The notes: generated by a model not told the origin, from the letters alone. Shown: positions 10,379 through 25,586, numbered from the stretch's first letter. The stretch is DNA of 64,000 bases from Delphinapterus leucas (GCF_002288925.2 NW_022097996.1:12086139-12150138), one strand, 5' to 3'. Numbers and translations are program-made.

Positions 10379-11289
10379 CACCCCCCTCGCTGCTCGCGCT
10401 CGTGCTCGCTCTCTCTCCCCCGCATCTGTCGCCCTGGCCCCGCACGCTAGGGCTCGCCCTCCGGCAGGCAGATCGCTGCAGTTAGGGGAACACTTATCCC
10501 GTAGCCAACACTCGAGTTTCTGAACTGCCTGTATGCCCCACTCCTTCCCCACAGACTACTCTTGGGAGGAAAAATAACAAAGTAGTATCTGATGCCTCTT
10601 AGCTCAGCCCCTAGTTCTGCGAGGCGGGCCCAGCCAGGAGCAGAGCGTGAGGACCGGAGCCGGCAGCGGCGGCCGCTGGAGGAGAGCCGGCTTCCCGGCG
10701 ACTCCCGGGTTTCGCCCAGCTGCTTACGAGCGCCTCTCCTCCCGCATCTTGCCGGCCGATTCTTGGAGGCCGAAAGCCCAAGGCCAGATGGTGGCTAGAG
10801 GAGCAGGAAAGGCCGGAGCGCCTGCCTGGGAAGGCAGAGCGGCCGGGTGCCCTGGGAGGGGGGCAGGCTGGAGGGTACGGGTGCAGAGAGAAAACAGTGG
10901 ACTAGATGTACAGAGGCGGGGGTGAGGGTCGAGAAGAGACTAAAGAGAAAAGACGAAGGAGTAACAGTAGAAAGAGTCACGGAAGGAAGGAGACGCACCG
11001 CAAACGCAGGGATCACAAGCCTCTAGTTTTGCTGGTCCCTGAAGTTGACTTTGTGAGCATTCTCCTGCTGACGTAGTAAACGCCTTGTCTAGGCTGCCAC
11101 CCCATGAAGACATTCTGCTTCCCCTCCCTCACCACGACTATTGAGCTGAGGTTTGTGATCTCCACGACCTTGTCTGCGAGAGACAGCCCCCTTACCCCCA
11201 AGACTTCTACCCAGCACTACGCCTCTCTATCCACTCTCCTGGCCATGCCCCTCGCAGTCCCGACATCACGCAGAGAAATTACTCCTCTC

Positions 11290-13946
<2,657 letters not shown>

Positions 13947-14010
13947 GAACAAGGCAACGAGAAGACCAACAATGGCACCCACTACAAGTTACAGCTCCTC
14001 TACAGCAACG
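13947..14010 (+). CDS. EBF2: EBF2 coding exon 3 (residues 97-117 and first base of codon 118)
   Basis: After the acceptor TCTTTTCAG, the 64-bp exon reads EQGNEKTNNGTHYKLQLLYS plus N, with one extra G before donor GTGAGT (phase 1). It belongs to the beta-sandwich of the COE DNA-binding domain. The start EQGNEK is an EBF2-type sequence. The exon is short but exactly fills the frame between exons 2 and 4. Confidence 0.96.
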
Positions 14011-14282
14011 GTGAGTGCCCTGAGTGCCCGCGGCGCCCGCTTGTTCCTCTTTTCAAGGAAGGCAGTTGACCTTGTCGCGGTCACCGGCAGGCGGGCTCCA
14101 GGCCTGGGGAGAGCAGGGCTGCGGGAGGCTCGCTCAGGGCCGGGGGCGGGGGCGGGCGGGTGGTGTTTGCCCCCAGGACGGCTCCGCCTGCGCTTGGGCC
14201 CGGGCCCCACGGCGGGACAGGTTTGGGATGCCCGGGCGGGGCTCCGCGGCCCTCACCTCGCGCCCTCCTGCCTCCCCGGCAG

Positions 14283-14338
14283 GTGTCCGCACGGAGCAGG
14301 ACCTGTACGTAAGGCTCATCGACTCGGTCACCAAGCAG
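14283..14338 (+). CDS. EBF2: EBF2 coding exon 4 (residues 118-136)
   Basis: The acceptor CCCCGGCAG is followed by GT, which completes Gly118. The exon then reads VRTEQDLYVRLIDSVTKQ and ends at donor CAG|GTGAGC (phase 0). It lies within the COE DNA-binding domain. Intron 3 is only 272 bp, the smallest in the window, so exons 3 and 4 sit close together inside one CpG-rich stretch. Confidence 0.96.
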
Positions 14339-14853
14339 GTGAGCCCGGCTGTCCCCTCCTCTCGCGGGGGTGGGGGGTGGGGCCCTCCGTCCTGCCCCCT
14401 CCCCCCTCTGGCCTGTCTCTGACCTCCCCCTACCCTCCGCGATTTCCTGGGTCAGTCTTCACAGCCCCTCCACAGAAACCCACACTTTGTCTGCTCTGGA
14501 AAAATAAATGTTCCCTCTCACTCCCCAATTGTCCTGTCTTTCTGGCTGGGGAGACTCTGGAGATGGGAGTAGGTAAGCAAAGGGATGAAGAGGGGAAACA
14601 ATTATTGGGAGATTCAGTCCCCCCCCAAATATTCCCTTTTGCAAGAAATATGTCCTCACCAGGGCAAACTTTTCTCTTACTATTTCGCTCGAGTTAACCA
14701 GGCCACAGCTCAGGTTCTGTGCTGCCAGCGGGCGCTCCCGAGGAAGTAGCGGGCAGAGAGAGGAAACCTGATTTTGTGCTCGCTCTTAAGTCCCCTTTTC
14801 TTTGTCCCTCCACTCCCTCGTATCTCCCCACCCTGCCCCCGCCTCCTTCGCAG
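14339..14853 (+). other. EBF2: EBF2 intron 4
   Basis: The intron is 515 bp, GT..AG, phase 0. It has C-rich tracts near both ends and no recognised repeats. Confidence 0.9.
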
Positions 14854-14927
14854 CCCATAGCTTACGAGGGACAAAATAAGAATCCGGAAATGTGCCGAGT
14901 TCTCCTGACACACGAAGTGATGTGCAG
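14854..14927 (+). CDS. EBF2: EBF2 coding exon 5 (residues 137-160 and first two bases of codon 161)
   Basis: After acceptor CTTCGCAG, the exon encodes [20 protein letters not shown] then EVMC, with AG of the next serine codon before donor GTAAGA (phase 2). His156 and Cys160 are the first two ligands of the COE zinc knuckle (H-x3-C-x2-C-x5-C); the other two are in exon 6. PIAYEGQN distinguishes EBF2 from the AIVYEGQD of EBF1 and EBF3. Confidence 0.97.
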
Positions 14928-15779
14928 GTAAGAGCCGTGTTTTCCTGCAGGCTTTGCCGGAGCGCGGGGCAGGTGAGCTGCGCCCGGCGCGCTGGCTCGC
15001 GTGCGTCTCGGGCGCTGACCTTCGCGAGCGCTGGCGCGCGGAGCGGGCGGCCTCGCTCGGGCTTGCCTCCTTAAAAGACAGATTCTAAGAGCAAATGGGT
15101 TGGGAGTCGAACAGGAAACCCAGAACCACTCAGGATTCCACCCCCAGGCGTCTCAGGAGTTTCCTGTGCTCCGTGGAAGGTCCGCTGTCCAGCGGTCGGC
15201 GGCAGCGCGGGGAGGGGCTGGGCAGCCGCGGGTCAAGTTTGGGATCGGGGGCTTTCCCTGAGTCGGTCGCGGTCCTAGGCCCGCCGGTCCGACCCGCTAG
15301 GGGTAGATGCACAGGAGGGGCCACTTGTGGAGTTACCGAGTCAAGGTCCTGGAACGACTGGCAGTCTGGGCGGGCGACTACCGCAGGGGATGGAACGGCC
15401 CGCTTTGGGGGCGCTACCCTTTGCCCCCCAGCTGAGGCACCTGTCTGTGCCGCAGAAGCGTTTTCTTCCTCCAGGGAAGTTGCTTTTCCTAGATTTCCCG
15501 AGCCACGGGAGTTTCTTAGGTCAGGAGGAACTACCGGCTAGAAAGACCAGTCGGGTTCACCACCTGTGGATGGGAGGAAGTGGGGGAGAGGACCCCAACC
15601 GGGGAGGTACGAGGTCTGGAGCAACAGCTGGATTCTGAGGGCCAAGTTGTGAAAGGTGCAGTCTAAGTCGAATTCCTACACCTTTTCCCATCTTCTCTTC
15701 TGAGACCAATCCATTTCGAGTCCTTTCTTCTGCTGGAGCAGAAGAAAATTTAAAAAAAAAATTAACCCGTACATTTACT

Positions 15780-15860
15780 CATTCTTTCAATAAATGTTTA
15801 TTGAGTGTCTGATATGTGCTGGTTATGGGGGAATCCCACAGCAAAGGAGAAAAGCTATAG
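15780..15860 (-). mobile_element. L2/MIR-like fragment
   Basis: TTTCAATAAATGTTTATTGA followed by GTGTCTGATATGTGCTGG is the antisense start of an old L2/MIR-type repeat. Very short. Confidence 0.4.
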
Positions 15861-16479
15861 AAAGGAAACTCTGGGAAGAGGTGGTTATTTTATTATAAAA
15901 ATTTAAATGCTATTCCATGCACATTTTTCTTCCTCCAAAATCTCTGATTGGAGAGAAAGCCTCAATTCTTCCTAACTCCACTGTTGCTTCAGTGAATGTC
16001 TTCCAACTCCAGACTTTGGGTAATTGCAGGCAGTCTGATTTAGTTTGGACTGTTTTATGGGCAGCTCCCGGCAGCCCCGTCTCCCTCCTCATGGAGTCAG
16101 GAAGAAACCATAACAATCAGACATGTTTGTTTTGGTTTTGACCAAGTATTAGAAAAACAAACTTTGCCAACTGCAAAGTTCAACTCTGCCAGTGGCCTCA
16201 GCTGAGGGGACTCGAGGCTTCCTCTCCTGAGTGCTGGGTGAGGTGTGGGACAATGGGGTAAGCAAATGGCTACTCCGTTATCCCAGGGCCCCTTGATAGG
16301 TACATTCAGAAAGAAAATACAATTCCAAGATGAACTTGCATGTAGTACCTAGGTTAAATAGAACACTTTTATTTGGTAGGCTAAGTGAAAGGCAGGTGTT
16401 TTTTTTTTTTTAAATTCTTCTTTCTACTTTTAAATGTCTTTGTTTGGAGAGATTATCTTCTTAAAAGAAAAGAAAACAA

Positions 16480-16760
16480 AACCTAAATCTGGCCCATTGT
16501 CTGACGAATTATACCTATCACTTTAAATAATACTTGCATGCCCTATCCAGCTGTAGTTAAGGCTGACATTTTTATTTTTTAAGCCCAATCAAATCCTCCT
16601 CATTTTATGCTGTTTAAGTAGCAGCATCAATTTTTAAAGCCTCTAGTTTAGTCTGCATTAGTAATACAATATAAAAATTTAATGTACTGTAACTTTTCTG
16701 CATTTGAGACGTGGGAAGACGCTCTGCTATTTTCTTCCCAAACTAGAATTTAAAACAAAT
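16480..16760. promoter_or_regulatory. Candidate regulatory island, intron 5
   Basis: This unique, AT-rich, transposon-free stretch has clustered homeodomain/TALE-like words (CGAATTATAC, CCCAATCAAATCC, GCATTAGTAATAC). Conservation is inferred from appearance only. Confidence 0.25.
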
Positions 16761-16807
16761 ATTAACTGTGGGTAAATAAATGATCCATGGGATGGGTACT
16801 GTGTCTG

Positions 16808-16809
<2 letters not shown>

Positions 16810-16852
<43 letters not shown>
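16810..16852 (+). repeat. (TG)n microsatellite, intron 5
   Basis: About 21 uninterrupted TG dinucleotides. It is potentially length-variable and Z-DNA forming. Confidence 0.95.
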
Positions 16853-16856
<4 letters not shown>

Positions 16857-17269
16857 GGGGGATGAGCTGGGGTGATGGCAAGCATTGGATGCATCTAAAA
16901 GGGAAGTTCCCATTCAATCTGTCAGTCAGAGCTGGTTGACTTTTTTCAGGGAAAAAAGTTCCTTCTCTCACATTTTAAGAGTCAGTTATCACAGTCAGTG
17001 ATTAAGGGATGAATCAGATGCTCTGTTTCTCAGTGGGTACTGCACACACTTAGTTTCATTTGCAAGGTGTTCTTGGGCATACCTGGGAATTTTCCTGAAT
17101 GGTTTTGTGTTCTGTAATCTTTAGTAAAAAAAAAAAAAAAGCTCATAAACTGGTGTTTAGCTTTTAGGCGGCAACAAAATAAATCTCTTTTAGGTATAAC
17201 TTTTCTCTCCCTTCCCCAGTGATCTCCTCTCCCCTCTTCCCTGCTTTAGTTCATTTTGCCATTTATTAG

Positions 17270-17550
17270 CAAGGAGAAGTCTAGTTGTTATGTCGCTGCC
17301 AGCCACCCCTGTGCCCTCAATGCTCAGAGGGTTAAAAGATATTATAATTTGAACAGAAGTCGTCTCAAGGCCTACAGCTGGCTAATAACAGAGTTGTATT
17401 GAGCGCGAGCAAACCCCACAGCTGTGACTTTTCGCCACAAGGCGCAGGCTAGACGGGGCCCTAATCAGATGGGCCAGCCGGGCAGTGAGGCCAGTGTCTT
17501 TATCGGCCAGATGGTGTGAATTTAGACACTTTTGTTATGCAATCGCAGGG
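17270..17550. promoter_or_regulatory. Candidate conserved enhancer, intron 5
   Basis: The unique sequence contains E-boxes CAGCTG at 17375-17380 and 17419-17424, CAGATG at 17508-17513, a T-box-like GGTGTGAA, and TTATGCAAT at 17535-17543 (C/EBP or octamer-like). Balanced base composition and lack of repeats fit an enhancer. Conservation was not measured. Confidence 0.4.
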
Positions 17551-19739
17551 AGGAGTTGGGGAGAAGAAAACAAAACAAAAGCCACCATGCTGTGCGCTTA
17601 TTTGAGTTTGAAATTAGAGACAGATTTTTGAAAGTTGAGGGTTGAATTTTAAAAACGATTTTGGAGGGGAAAGGGCACACTGGCTGGTCTCGAGCAGGAG
17701 TTTGGCTGACTGGACACCCTGTGTCCAGGGCTGGGGCTTTTTTCCTTTGCATATCCCCCATCTTGATCCCTTTCTGAAAAGTGCAGGTAAGATTCAGGAT
17801 TGGGAGAAAATTTCTCATATTTCCCACCTCCCATCCCCAACTGGCTTGCTTTTTTCTCTTTCCCTCTCCAAAGACCACCACGAGGAGACAGGGAGGGTGG
17901 AAGAGGCCTGTAAGCAAACCGAGAGTATTTCAGGTAAAAGGCTCTCCAAATAAGGACCAGAATAAAATATGTCAAACCAAGCCAAACGAGGAGCAGAGGA
18001 AGAGCTTTCATTTTCATTCATTAGGAAAAAAAGAGTACTTCTGAGCCTCCCCGTGGTAGTTAGGGACACAACCTTAACCTAGTGCCAAATTCGTTTGCCT
18101 CTTCTCTTTGTTTGTTTCCCATCTTTTCCTATTTTTTCGTCTTGTTCAGTTTTTAAAAATACTTTCAGACTTGGAGAATGGCTTGATAGAAAATAACCCT
18201 AAAAAGCCTTTTCATGAAAGTAGCTGAACCTGAAGTTGGTCACTCAGGCTTTGTCTCTATAGCAAAGGAAGGGAGATTTGAGCTTATTAACTGAGTAATT
18301 CAGGGACCCGGTTCTTCATGTCAACTCCCCACATCCTGATCCCAGAGCGATTGTTTGGGGAGTGTGGGTTCATGAATGTCTTCTACTCTCCATTTCCCTT
18401 TGCTTATGTTACTATTGCTGGCTTGAGGACGGAATGTCATTTAAGAAATGAAATAAAGAATAACTAGGACATCTTGATGAGACTTTTCTTTTTAAAATAG
18501 AAAGAAAGAAAGAAAAAAAGAATTAGCTTTGGCTAACCAAGAGAAATTTTACGAAGAGCTCAGATGGGGTGAATACAGTCCACTCCTATAATTTTTATTC
18601 CTTCACTATTATAGTCCGACAGCCAAAGATGTCTGCTACATCTTTTCTGGGTGTTAAAGTTAGATATTATACTTAAATATGTTACTGTTGGAAAATGGAA
18701 GATTGGGTCCTAAAGTTTCTCTGCATTTTTCTTGGAGTATCATTTCCTTCCCTGAGTTGATTCCCCACATTGTATTACACTGGCACCAGGCTTACATTTT
18801 TATCTGTTTTTCTTTTCCTCCAGAGAAAGTCCCCATGGAAAGCAGCTGAATTCAGCTGAGCAATTTTGCAAACTTACTCGGCCTCCTTAGAATCATTCCT
18901 TCTCAAGCTAAATAGATTGCCACATCCTGAGAGTGTTCTCTTGTAATTAAATTGTACTTAGAATCACACACAGATTTGGGTTAGGTTGACATGCTGGTGA
19001 TGTCAAAGAGGAGTCTAGTTAGAAGGTCTTCAGATAACTAGCATGTATAGGGCTTTTTGAAATTGTCTTGCTAAGAAAAAAGGTTTGCCTGAGTTGCAAA
19101 GGTATTATTCTGCTGACTTAAGCAATAGAAACAGGAGAGCGGGGAGACAGGGATGGTGGCAGCAGGAGCAACGGGTGGGGTAGGGAGTTGGGAAGAGAGA
19201 CAAAGGTTCTGGGAGAGCAGCCGGTCAGAATTTTTATTGGTGTTAATCTTGAGATGGAAATTTTAAAAGTTAAGACCTAATATAATTTCAAAGGCAAACT
19301 ATTATTTCCGCGTCCCAGTGGCGAACTCTGGTATTTAAAAAACTTGAGACAATTTTTCTTTTACTTCTTACTAATTTGATTAAATGTCTTACAACCTCAT
19401 TGTGCCCATTGGCTGAAAGGTTTTTTAAGCATCTCTCAAGGATTTTTAACTTTTTGAGAATGGTAGAATCGTTCACTGAATAATCCACACATCCCTGCAT
19501 GAGAGAGATGGACTTAAAATTTGTAAAAAATATCTGTCTGTTTGTTGGTAATTCTGTAGAATATCAGAGAGGGCAAGTGCACTGTGCAGAACCAGAAAGC
19601 AAATCTAAGACTGGGATGGTATTAGGCCTTTGGGTCCCTGCTGCCACAGTGACTTTGTCTTTTCCCTAATCTGTCACCACTTTCGAATCGAAGGATGCTC
19701 AGGGAATCTCATAGCATGTGCCCTTCTCAAACCTAAAAG

Positions 19740-19915
19740 AGACTCTGGAGATCATCTAGTCCAACACTTTAATTTTATAGATAAGCAAGGCAAATCCCAG
19801 CGGGGCGAAAGAGATTTGACTAAATCCATGCAACTGGTTAGTGACAAAGTTGGGTTAGACGCCAGAGCCCCGATTCCCACTTTACCGGTCCTTCTATCGT
19901 GCTGCATCGATCTTA
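19740..19915 (-). mobile_element. Old SINE/LINE scrap (MIR-like)
   Basis: CATCTAGTCCAACACTTTAA, ATAGATAAGCAAGGCAAATC and later GTTAGTGACAAAGTTGGGTT follow the order of old MIR-like interspersed repeats (tissue-neutral fossils). The family is uncertain. Confidence 0.35.
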
Positions 19916-20856
19916 AACTATACAGAAACTATCACGGGAAGGGTAACACATAAATTTGGTTATCGCTAACATTTATGACACATATTCTCCAACTGGTGTG
20001 GATGATAATGCTTTTCTTATAAGCCATGTCAAGGCTACATCCTTCACCAGCTCCTATTCATGGTGGACCACATGCTTGGATGAGCCGAGAGGTATTTAGA
20101 AGTCTTGTGGTCCTGACAAGCAGCAGACAGGCAGCACAGGGATGTGATTTTCCAGTGCTTCCAGCCACCCAGCCTCCCTTGCCCTTTTCATATTTGTTCT
20201 CTTTAGGTCCTACGGAGTCCTTCCCATCTGTTGTATTTGCTCTAGGGCCCCTTCTTTCTCTCTTCCTCTCAGATGATTCCGTAAGCATTTTGCGGGTATC
20301 TACCTGAAACCCAGCACTTTGCCAGTGGAAGTCTTGGGACGCAGAGTTTGCAGGATGGGGCTTCCGTGCCGAGTCCCATTTCTGTTCTGGACTTGTTGAA
20401 AATTATTGGAGATATCACTTTACAGCTCCCTGCCTCATTTTTTCCCCTATTTGACAAGGCACACCATAGTTCCTGTCTTCTTTCTTCATCTTTAGAAAAT
20501 AATGGAAATGAATGAATGAATAAATGGTTACAAAGTACACTGAGTTCTCTGAAGAAAGATGTTATATAACTAAGGTTTATAGTAATCCAGGCAGCTACTT
20601 GGGGCCTTTTGCATACATTTTCCTCTCCCCTCTTCCTTCAAGTATTTGTTAAGACACAAAGATCTAAAAATATATGATAATAAATACAATAATAAAATCA
20701 TTCATCACGGAGCTGGAGGTGATGTTCTGGATCTTAAAATCCAATTGTCCATCATTCAAATTATAAATATAGCTCTCAGAAAAGTTGTGATTTGCTGAGA
20801 ATGACCCAGTTTATAAGTCACAGAGGGAGAATTTGAATGAAGAGTCTGGGTTTCAA

Positions 20857-21150
20857 GTTTAGCGTTGCTGTTGAACATGGCCGTACACTCACGCTCGAGT
20901 TTAGCGTTGCTGTTGAACATGGCCGTACACTCACGCTCGAGTTTAGCGTTGCTGTTGAACATGGCCGTACACTCACGCTCGAGTTTAGCATTGCTGTTGA
21001 ACATGGCCGTACACTCACGCTCGAGTTTAGCGTTGCTGTTGAACATGGCCGTACACTCACGCTCGAGTTTAGCGTTGCTGTTGAACATGGCCATACACTC
21101 ACGCTCAAGTTTAGCGTTGCTGTTGAACATGGCCATACACTCATGCTCGA
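20857..21150 (+). repeat. Minisatellite: seven copies of a 42-bp unit
   Basis: Units start at 20857, 20899, 20941, 20983, 21025, 21067 and 21109; each begins GTTTAGCGTTGCTGTTGAAC. Copies 1, 2, 3 and 5 are identical; copies 4, 6 and 7 carry one, two and two changes. The ancestral unit has four CpG sites, and the intact array keeps 23. Unit junctions form CTCGAG. Because 42 is divisible by 3 and the unit lacks stops in several frames, open frames of about 97-133 codons run through it on both strands; these are not genes. The array ends 128 bp before exon 6. Confidence 0.98.
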
Positions 21151-21177
21151 GCAACTGATAGTTGAGCAGTTCCCTAG

Positions 21178-21348
<171 letters not shown>

Positions 21349-22599
21349 TAGGGGGAAAAAGTGATTTTAAAAAAAAACTGTTTCTGGTTTCTTTCCTTTA
21401 GAATCTCAACTCTGAGTGTGGATCACTGGGCTTTGCCGTAAGGTTGGTTTCATTTTATCTTCAAGGCTTGGAGCTGGTCCAACATGTGTTTTCTTGTTTT
21501 GGTTGGCCTTTCTTGGAAGAAGTCAGAACCTTCCTTTTTGAACATATGTCTCTAAATCTATGATGGGATTATTTTCCAGGTGCACTGACTTCAGCCTAAT
21601 AAGGCGTGTGTGGATGGTAAAAGATGGTAAAGGATGACATCTCTCCCATCTGGCAGGATAGGGTCTCAATCAGTTTCCTAGAAGAGGCAGTATATCCCAA
21701 GTTACGCAGTAACTTTCTTATCATTCTCCGTGATTGTGCTGTTGGGCTTGAAGACTGTCAAATTAGATTATGGTTTAGAGGATGATGACAAGCTCTCTGT
21801 TGCACTGAGGGAGATTCCTTTCTACCATAGAGGGTTGCATTCTGGGTTCTATGTTTTGTTCAGAGTGGGAAAGATTCTTTGGGACAAGATGCTAATTCAT
21901 TGAAATGTGATTTCGGCATCCTCAGCTGTATGTTTTTGTGATTGGAAACAGAACTTACAAACCAATGAAGGAATACCAATTTAACTTCCAGCAATCATGT
22001 AATTTTTGAGAAATCCCATATTCCCACCCCTAATTTTTTTCTCTTTCGTTAAAAAACGGAATAATTCCCTCTTGCTTCTTTCTCTGGGTTTTTGTGTTTC
22101 TAGACAGGTCCTGAAATGGATTGGAGAGACCACAGTCTCCAAAGTTGTTATTCCAATATTCCAATGAATTCTCAGTTGGGAGAATGGAACCTCTGGCATT
22201 CTTCCCAGAAAGCCAGCTTGCTTTCTTCGTGGAAAGTATAGCATAACCCTAGGAATGAAGAGGCTGGAATTCTGATCCTGTCCTAGCTTCTGACCTTGGA
22301 CAAAGCACTCAACATCTCTGTTCAATAGTATCGTGAAGGGTATACCTGGAGGGTATGGCCTGTTGCTGTAGGTTTCAGAAGGTAGCTAAAATATCCATGG
22401 CAGTTTTGCAGTATTCTCGGAGATCCTTGGAGGATGATGATAGACAAATAGAGAATGTTTGCTGGATGTATATGCTGCCGGTCTTAGGGGGTTCAGGTGA
22501 CATCAATTTAGGGAGCTCTGGAATTTTTTTAGTTTTTCTGAAAGCGCACAGAAGCTTAAAATTAATGAGTTGTAAGAACTCTTGGGGGCCAGCTGTCTT

Positions 22600-22720
22600 T
22601 CTCATTTGATTGGCGAAAAGACTGAACTCGGGAACGGTGACACGACTTGCCCGCCGTTGCACAGCTGGTTGGAGCAGAGCTGGCCCTAGAACACAGCTGT
22701 CCTTACTTCTGGCCTGTGAT
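22600..22720 (-). mobile_element. MIR-like fragment
   Basis: ACTTGCCCGCCGTTGCACAG, CTGGTTGGAGCAGAGCTGG and GAACACAGCTGTCC follow the antisense MIR core. Diverged. Confidence 0.45.
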
Positions 22721-24034
22721 CCTCTCACTGCCACAAACTTTTCCTCCCAGCACTCTCTGTCCCAATTTATGTGATCACACTTGACATGATTTCCCAACTT
22801 CCTAGGATGCACTTGGATCCTCTGGGGAATATGGAGCCCATGAGGGCAGCCTCGACACGGATGCCGTCCTTTCCAGCGTGTCCACTGAGCTCACTAATCT
22901 TCATCTAGTCTTTTTTTTTTTTTAACTAATTTTAGCTCCTCTTTCAAGAGGGTACTCTAACCTCATGGTTGTTACATCTTTTCTTGTAATAAACAACCCA
23001 TAAACCAGCTTTAGAAATGTTTACAAACCCGTAAATGCTAACCTGCACCTTACATCTCATAAGCACACATCCTAAAGGCTCTGCACCTAGTAGCAGTTCT
23101 TTCTCTCAGAAACTATGTAGAACCTGAACTCGGGGAGAGAGCTGAACATGCTATACCTAATACACATGTTAATGTACGTAGGTTTTTGGCATCTATGGAG
23201 AGGAAAGATTTTCAGGTTGTGTGCCTTCATTGTTTGTGCTAGAATGCTTTAAATTCTTCTGGGAAGGTGGAAATTGTATTTTAGCTGCGTCTTAAGGAGC
23301 TTTATGTGACTGTGGCATTTATTTTTACTAGCCTGTGCACAATAAAACAGCCCAGCGATGTCTCTGCATCACTTGAAATATGTGTTACTTCCGAAATGTT
23401 GTGCATCTACACATGGAAACATACATACCAAAGGGTGCTATAAATTGACCCGGATCAGATTTTTAGAGAACTCATCTTATTATAAACAGATGCGTTGGTT
23501 CGGCTTCCTCGTTGTAGGGATTTTGTTTGAAGACACTGCTTGTTTCTTCACCGGAATCTTGCTTCTTGCTCCTGTCTTTTGGGCATTCCTTTGCCTTCTT
23601 CCCTTCATTTGTGGAAGGGAAAGGGGATTGAAGGCAGGGTTCCATTTGCCGGAGGTGGGATGGGTGTCTTGTGTCATCCAGGGCTTGAGCGGTGTCTCTG
23701 GTCCCTGGGTTCAACACCTGCCGGCTTAGAGATGTTGAGATGACCCATGAGCACCAAACGGGTGCTAAGTAGTCTATTTTGGATTTCCTCTGAGTAAATA
23801 TGTAACTCTCTTCTTTGCCCTTGTTCCTATAACGCCAACTAATTATCTCCTCCCCCTACTCGCTCCATCTAACCAGATGCAGTTAATTTACACTGTCTCT
23901 CTTTGAGTTTTCTCACGCAATAGGCATGTTCCACTCTGGCTCCAGGGAAGCCTGTTTATTCCCTTGGAATTGTGTATGTCCGGGGGAGGGGAAGGGGCGG
24001 ATCAAAAGTGGTTCCCAAATATTCACCGCCAGGG

Positions 24035-24165
24035 ATCCCTCTTATTTTTTCCTTTGGTGAGCCAGGTTCTGCAAGATTTTGCCTGCCAAGCTGCAATTAA
24101 CAAGTAATAATCCAGCTGTAATTTCATTTTTATTAACTGAAGACGTACAATAGAATGGGAAGGAA
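24035..24165. promoter_or_regulatory. Candidate regulatory island beside EBF-like half palindrome
   Basis: GCTGCAATTAACAAGTAATA and CAGCTGTAATTTCATT cluster homeodomain words. An EBF-like palindrome ATTCCCTTGGAAT lies 75 bp upstream at 23958-23970, with one mismatch to TCCCNNGGGA. Confidence 0.3.
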
Positions 24166-24197
24166 AAAATCTCATTCCAGAAATGCCCTTGATCTCA

Positions 24198-24344
24198 GGA
24201 CTTCCCTGGCGGTCAGGATGGTTAAGGCTCTGCGCTTCCACTGCAGGGGGCAGGGGTTCGATCCCTGGTCGGGGAACTGAACTAAGATCCCGCACGCCAC
24301 ACGCCGCAGCCAAAAAAGAGAGAAATCATTGAAAATTAAAAAAA
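24198..24344 (+). mobile_element. CHR-type SINE, short form, with 19-bp target-site duplication
   Basis: It begins GGACTTCCCTGGCGGTCAGG and contains GGTTCGATCCCTGGTCGGGG, then an A-rich tail. AGAAATGCCCTTGATCTCA at 24179-24197 is repeated at 24345-24363 with one mismatch, fixing the insertion limits. Confidence 0.95.
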
Positions 24345-25586
24345 AGAAATGCCCTTGACCTCATCAATGACCAGTCAGAGTTTCTGATCTGGGCCAGAAC
24401 CACCAGTGTTACCACACTAACTTGATAGGCTGCCAGCTCAAACACGAAACAACTTGACTTTTCATTTAGCCCACGTGGCCATGTCTTGGGCAGACATTCC
24501 ATTGCCAATAGGCTGTTTGAAATATGAAAAATAGCTTTCACAACCTCGTGGACCCTTAATTGAAAATCACTGGATTGTACAATAGGGCGTCCCATCAGAG
24601 ACTGAGTTCTCCGTTTCCTAAGACTTAGCCCCGGACTGGGAATATTTTTTCCCCGTCTAAATGACTCCCTGCCTTAATCTCTCTAGAAACATAAATTTAA
24701 TTTTTATTTTCAATTGTCTTTTCGGCATGCTTTTGTGAATTCTTGGGCAGCCACACCCCTCTCCAAAAAGCCAGGCCAACACACAGCCCAGCAGACTTGC
24801 TGCTGAACCAGGGGCCTCCAGCAGAGCCTTCCTTCTGTGTAGAAATGCGCGCCCAGGGCGGCAGTAGGGTTTATTCATTTTGAGTGTAAAAATTCAAAGT
24901 TCCTACCTGAAGAAAACTCAACAAAACAGAACAGAACAAAACCAACAATGAAAACATAATCCATACCGAGGTCTTCAGCCTACACCTTGTCCATAAAGAC
25001 CTCTGTGTGGTAAATAAAAATAAAAGGGCTCAAACGGATTTACGTTTGTGGTTTCAGAAGGAAGCACTAATTCAGCCTTGTTTTTCATGGGCTGTGCTTT
25101 CTTTAGACTCTCTTTTCTCTCTGAAACTTCTTCTGAACAGCTACTGCACCTCTGGGCTCAGGAGACTGGTGGTCCGTGGGAAGAGGATTTTAGGGACAAT
25201 CTCACAGACTTGGGAGAAGGAAAATGAGTCTTCACCGTTCCTGTTCTTGCAGCCCCATGAAAAGTCAGATGGGAGGAGGGGACAAGAGTTCTTTCTGAAT
25301 CTTTGTAGGCTGTCCCTGCCCATGTGCACACGAGTATGATATTTTCTGTCAAAGGGCAGCTCCAACCTGTTTCTCACATGCAAAATATCCCAGACTTTTG
25401 TCTTCGGATCCTGGACTCCTATATTTATGAGCTCAGCTTCCAGAAGGACTGTTTTAAGTTTCTGTAATTTTTATTTTATTTTTCAAGAAGCCAAACAAGC
25501 ATCAGAATGATCTTCATTCAGAAGGTTTACACAGAAATACCTGGTATTTATTTGCCCATGTGGCGTTTTCCTGATATTATCTCCCT

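Larger units (their letters stand above)
13980..15330. promoter_or_regulatory. CpG-rich block across exons 3-5 and start of intron 5
   Basis: CpG density stays high at 14020-14400 and again at 14945-15310, spanning introns 3-5 and coding exons 4 and 5. Its extension this far into the gene is consistent with a broad CpG domain over a developmental transcription factor gene. Confidence 0.4.

Noticed and set aside
20857..21150. Possible CRISPR array
   Set aside because: The repeats are directly adjacent with no spacers, in a mammalian intron; it is a minisatellite.
22510..22560. Phe/Leu-rich frame near the start of intron 6, considered as exon 7
   Set aside because: It does not give the expected COE segment and lacks matching splice phase; no other candidate was found, so exon 7 is taken to be outside the window.
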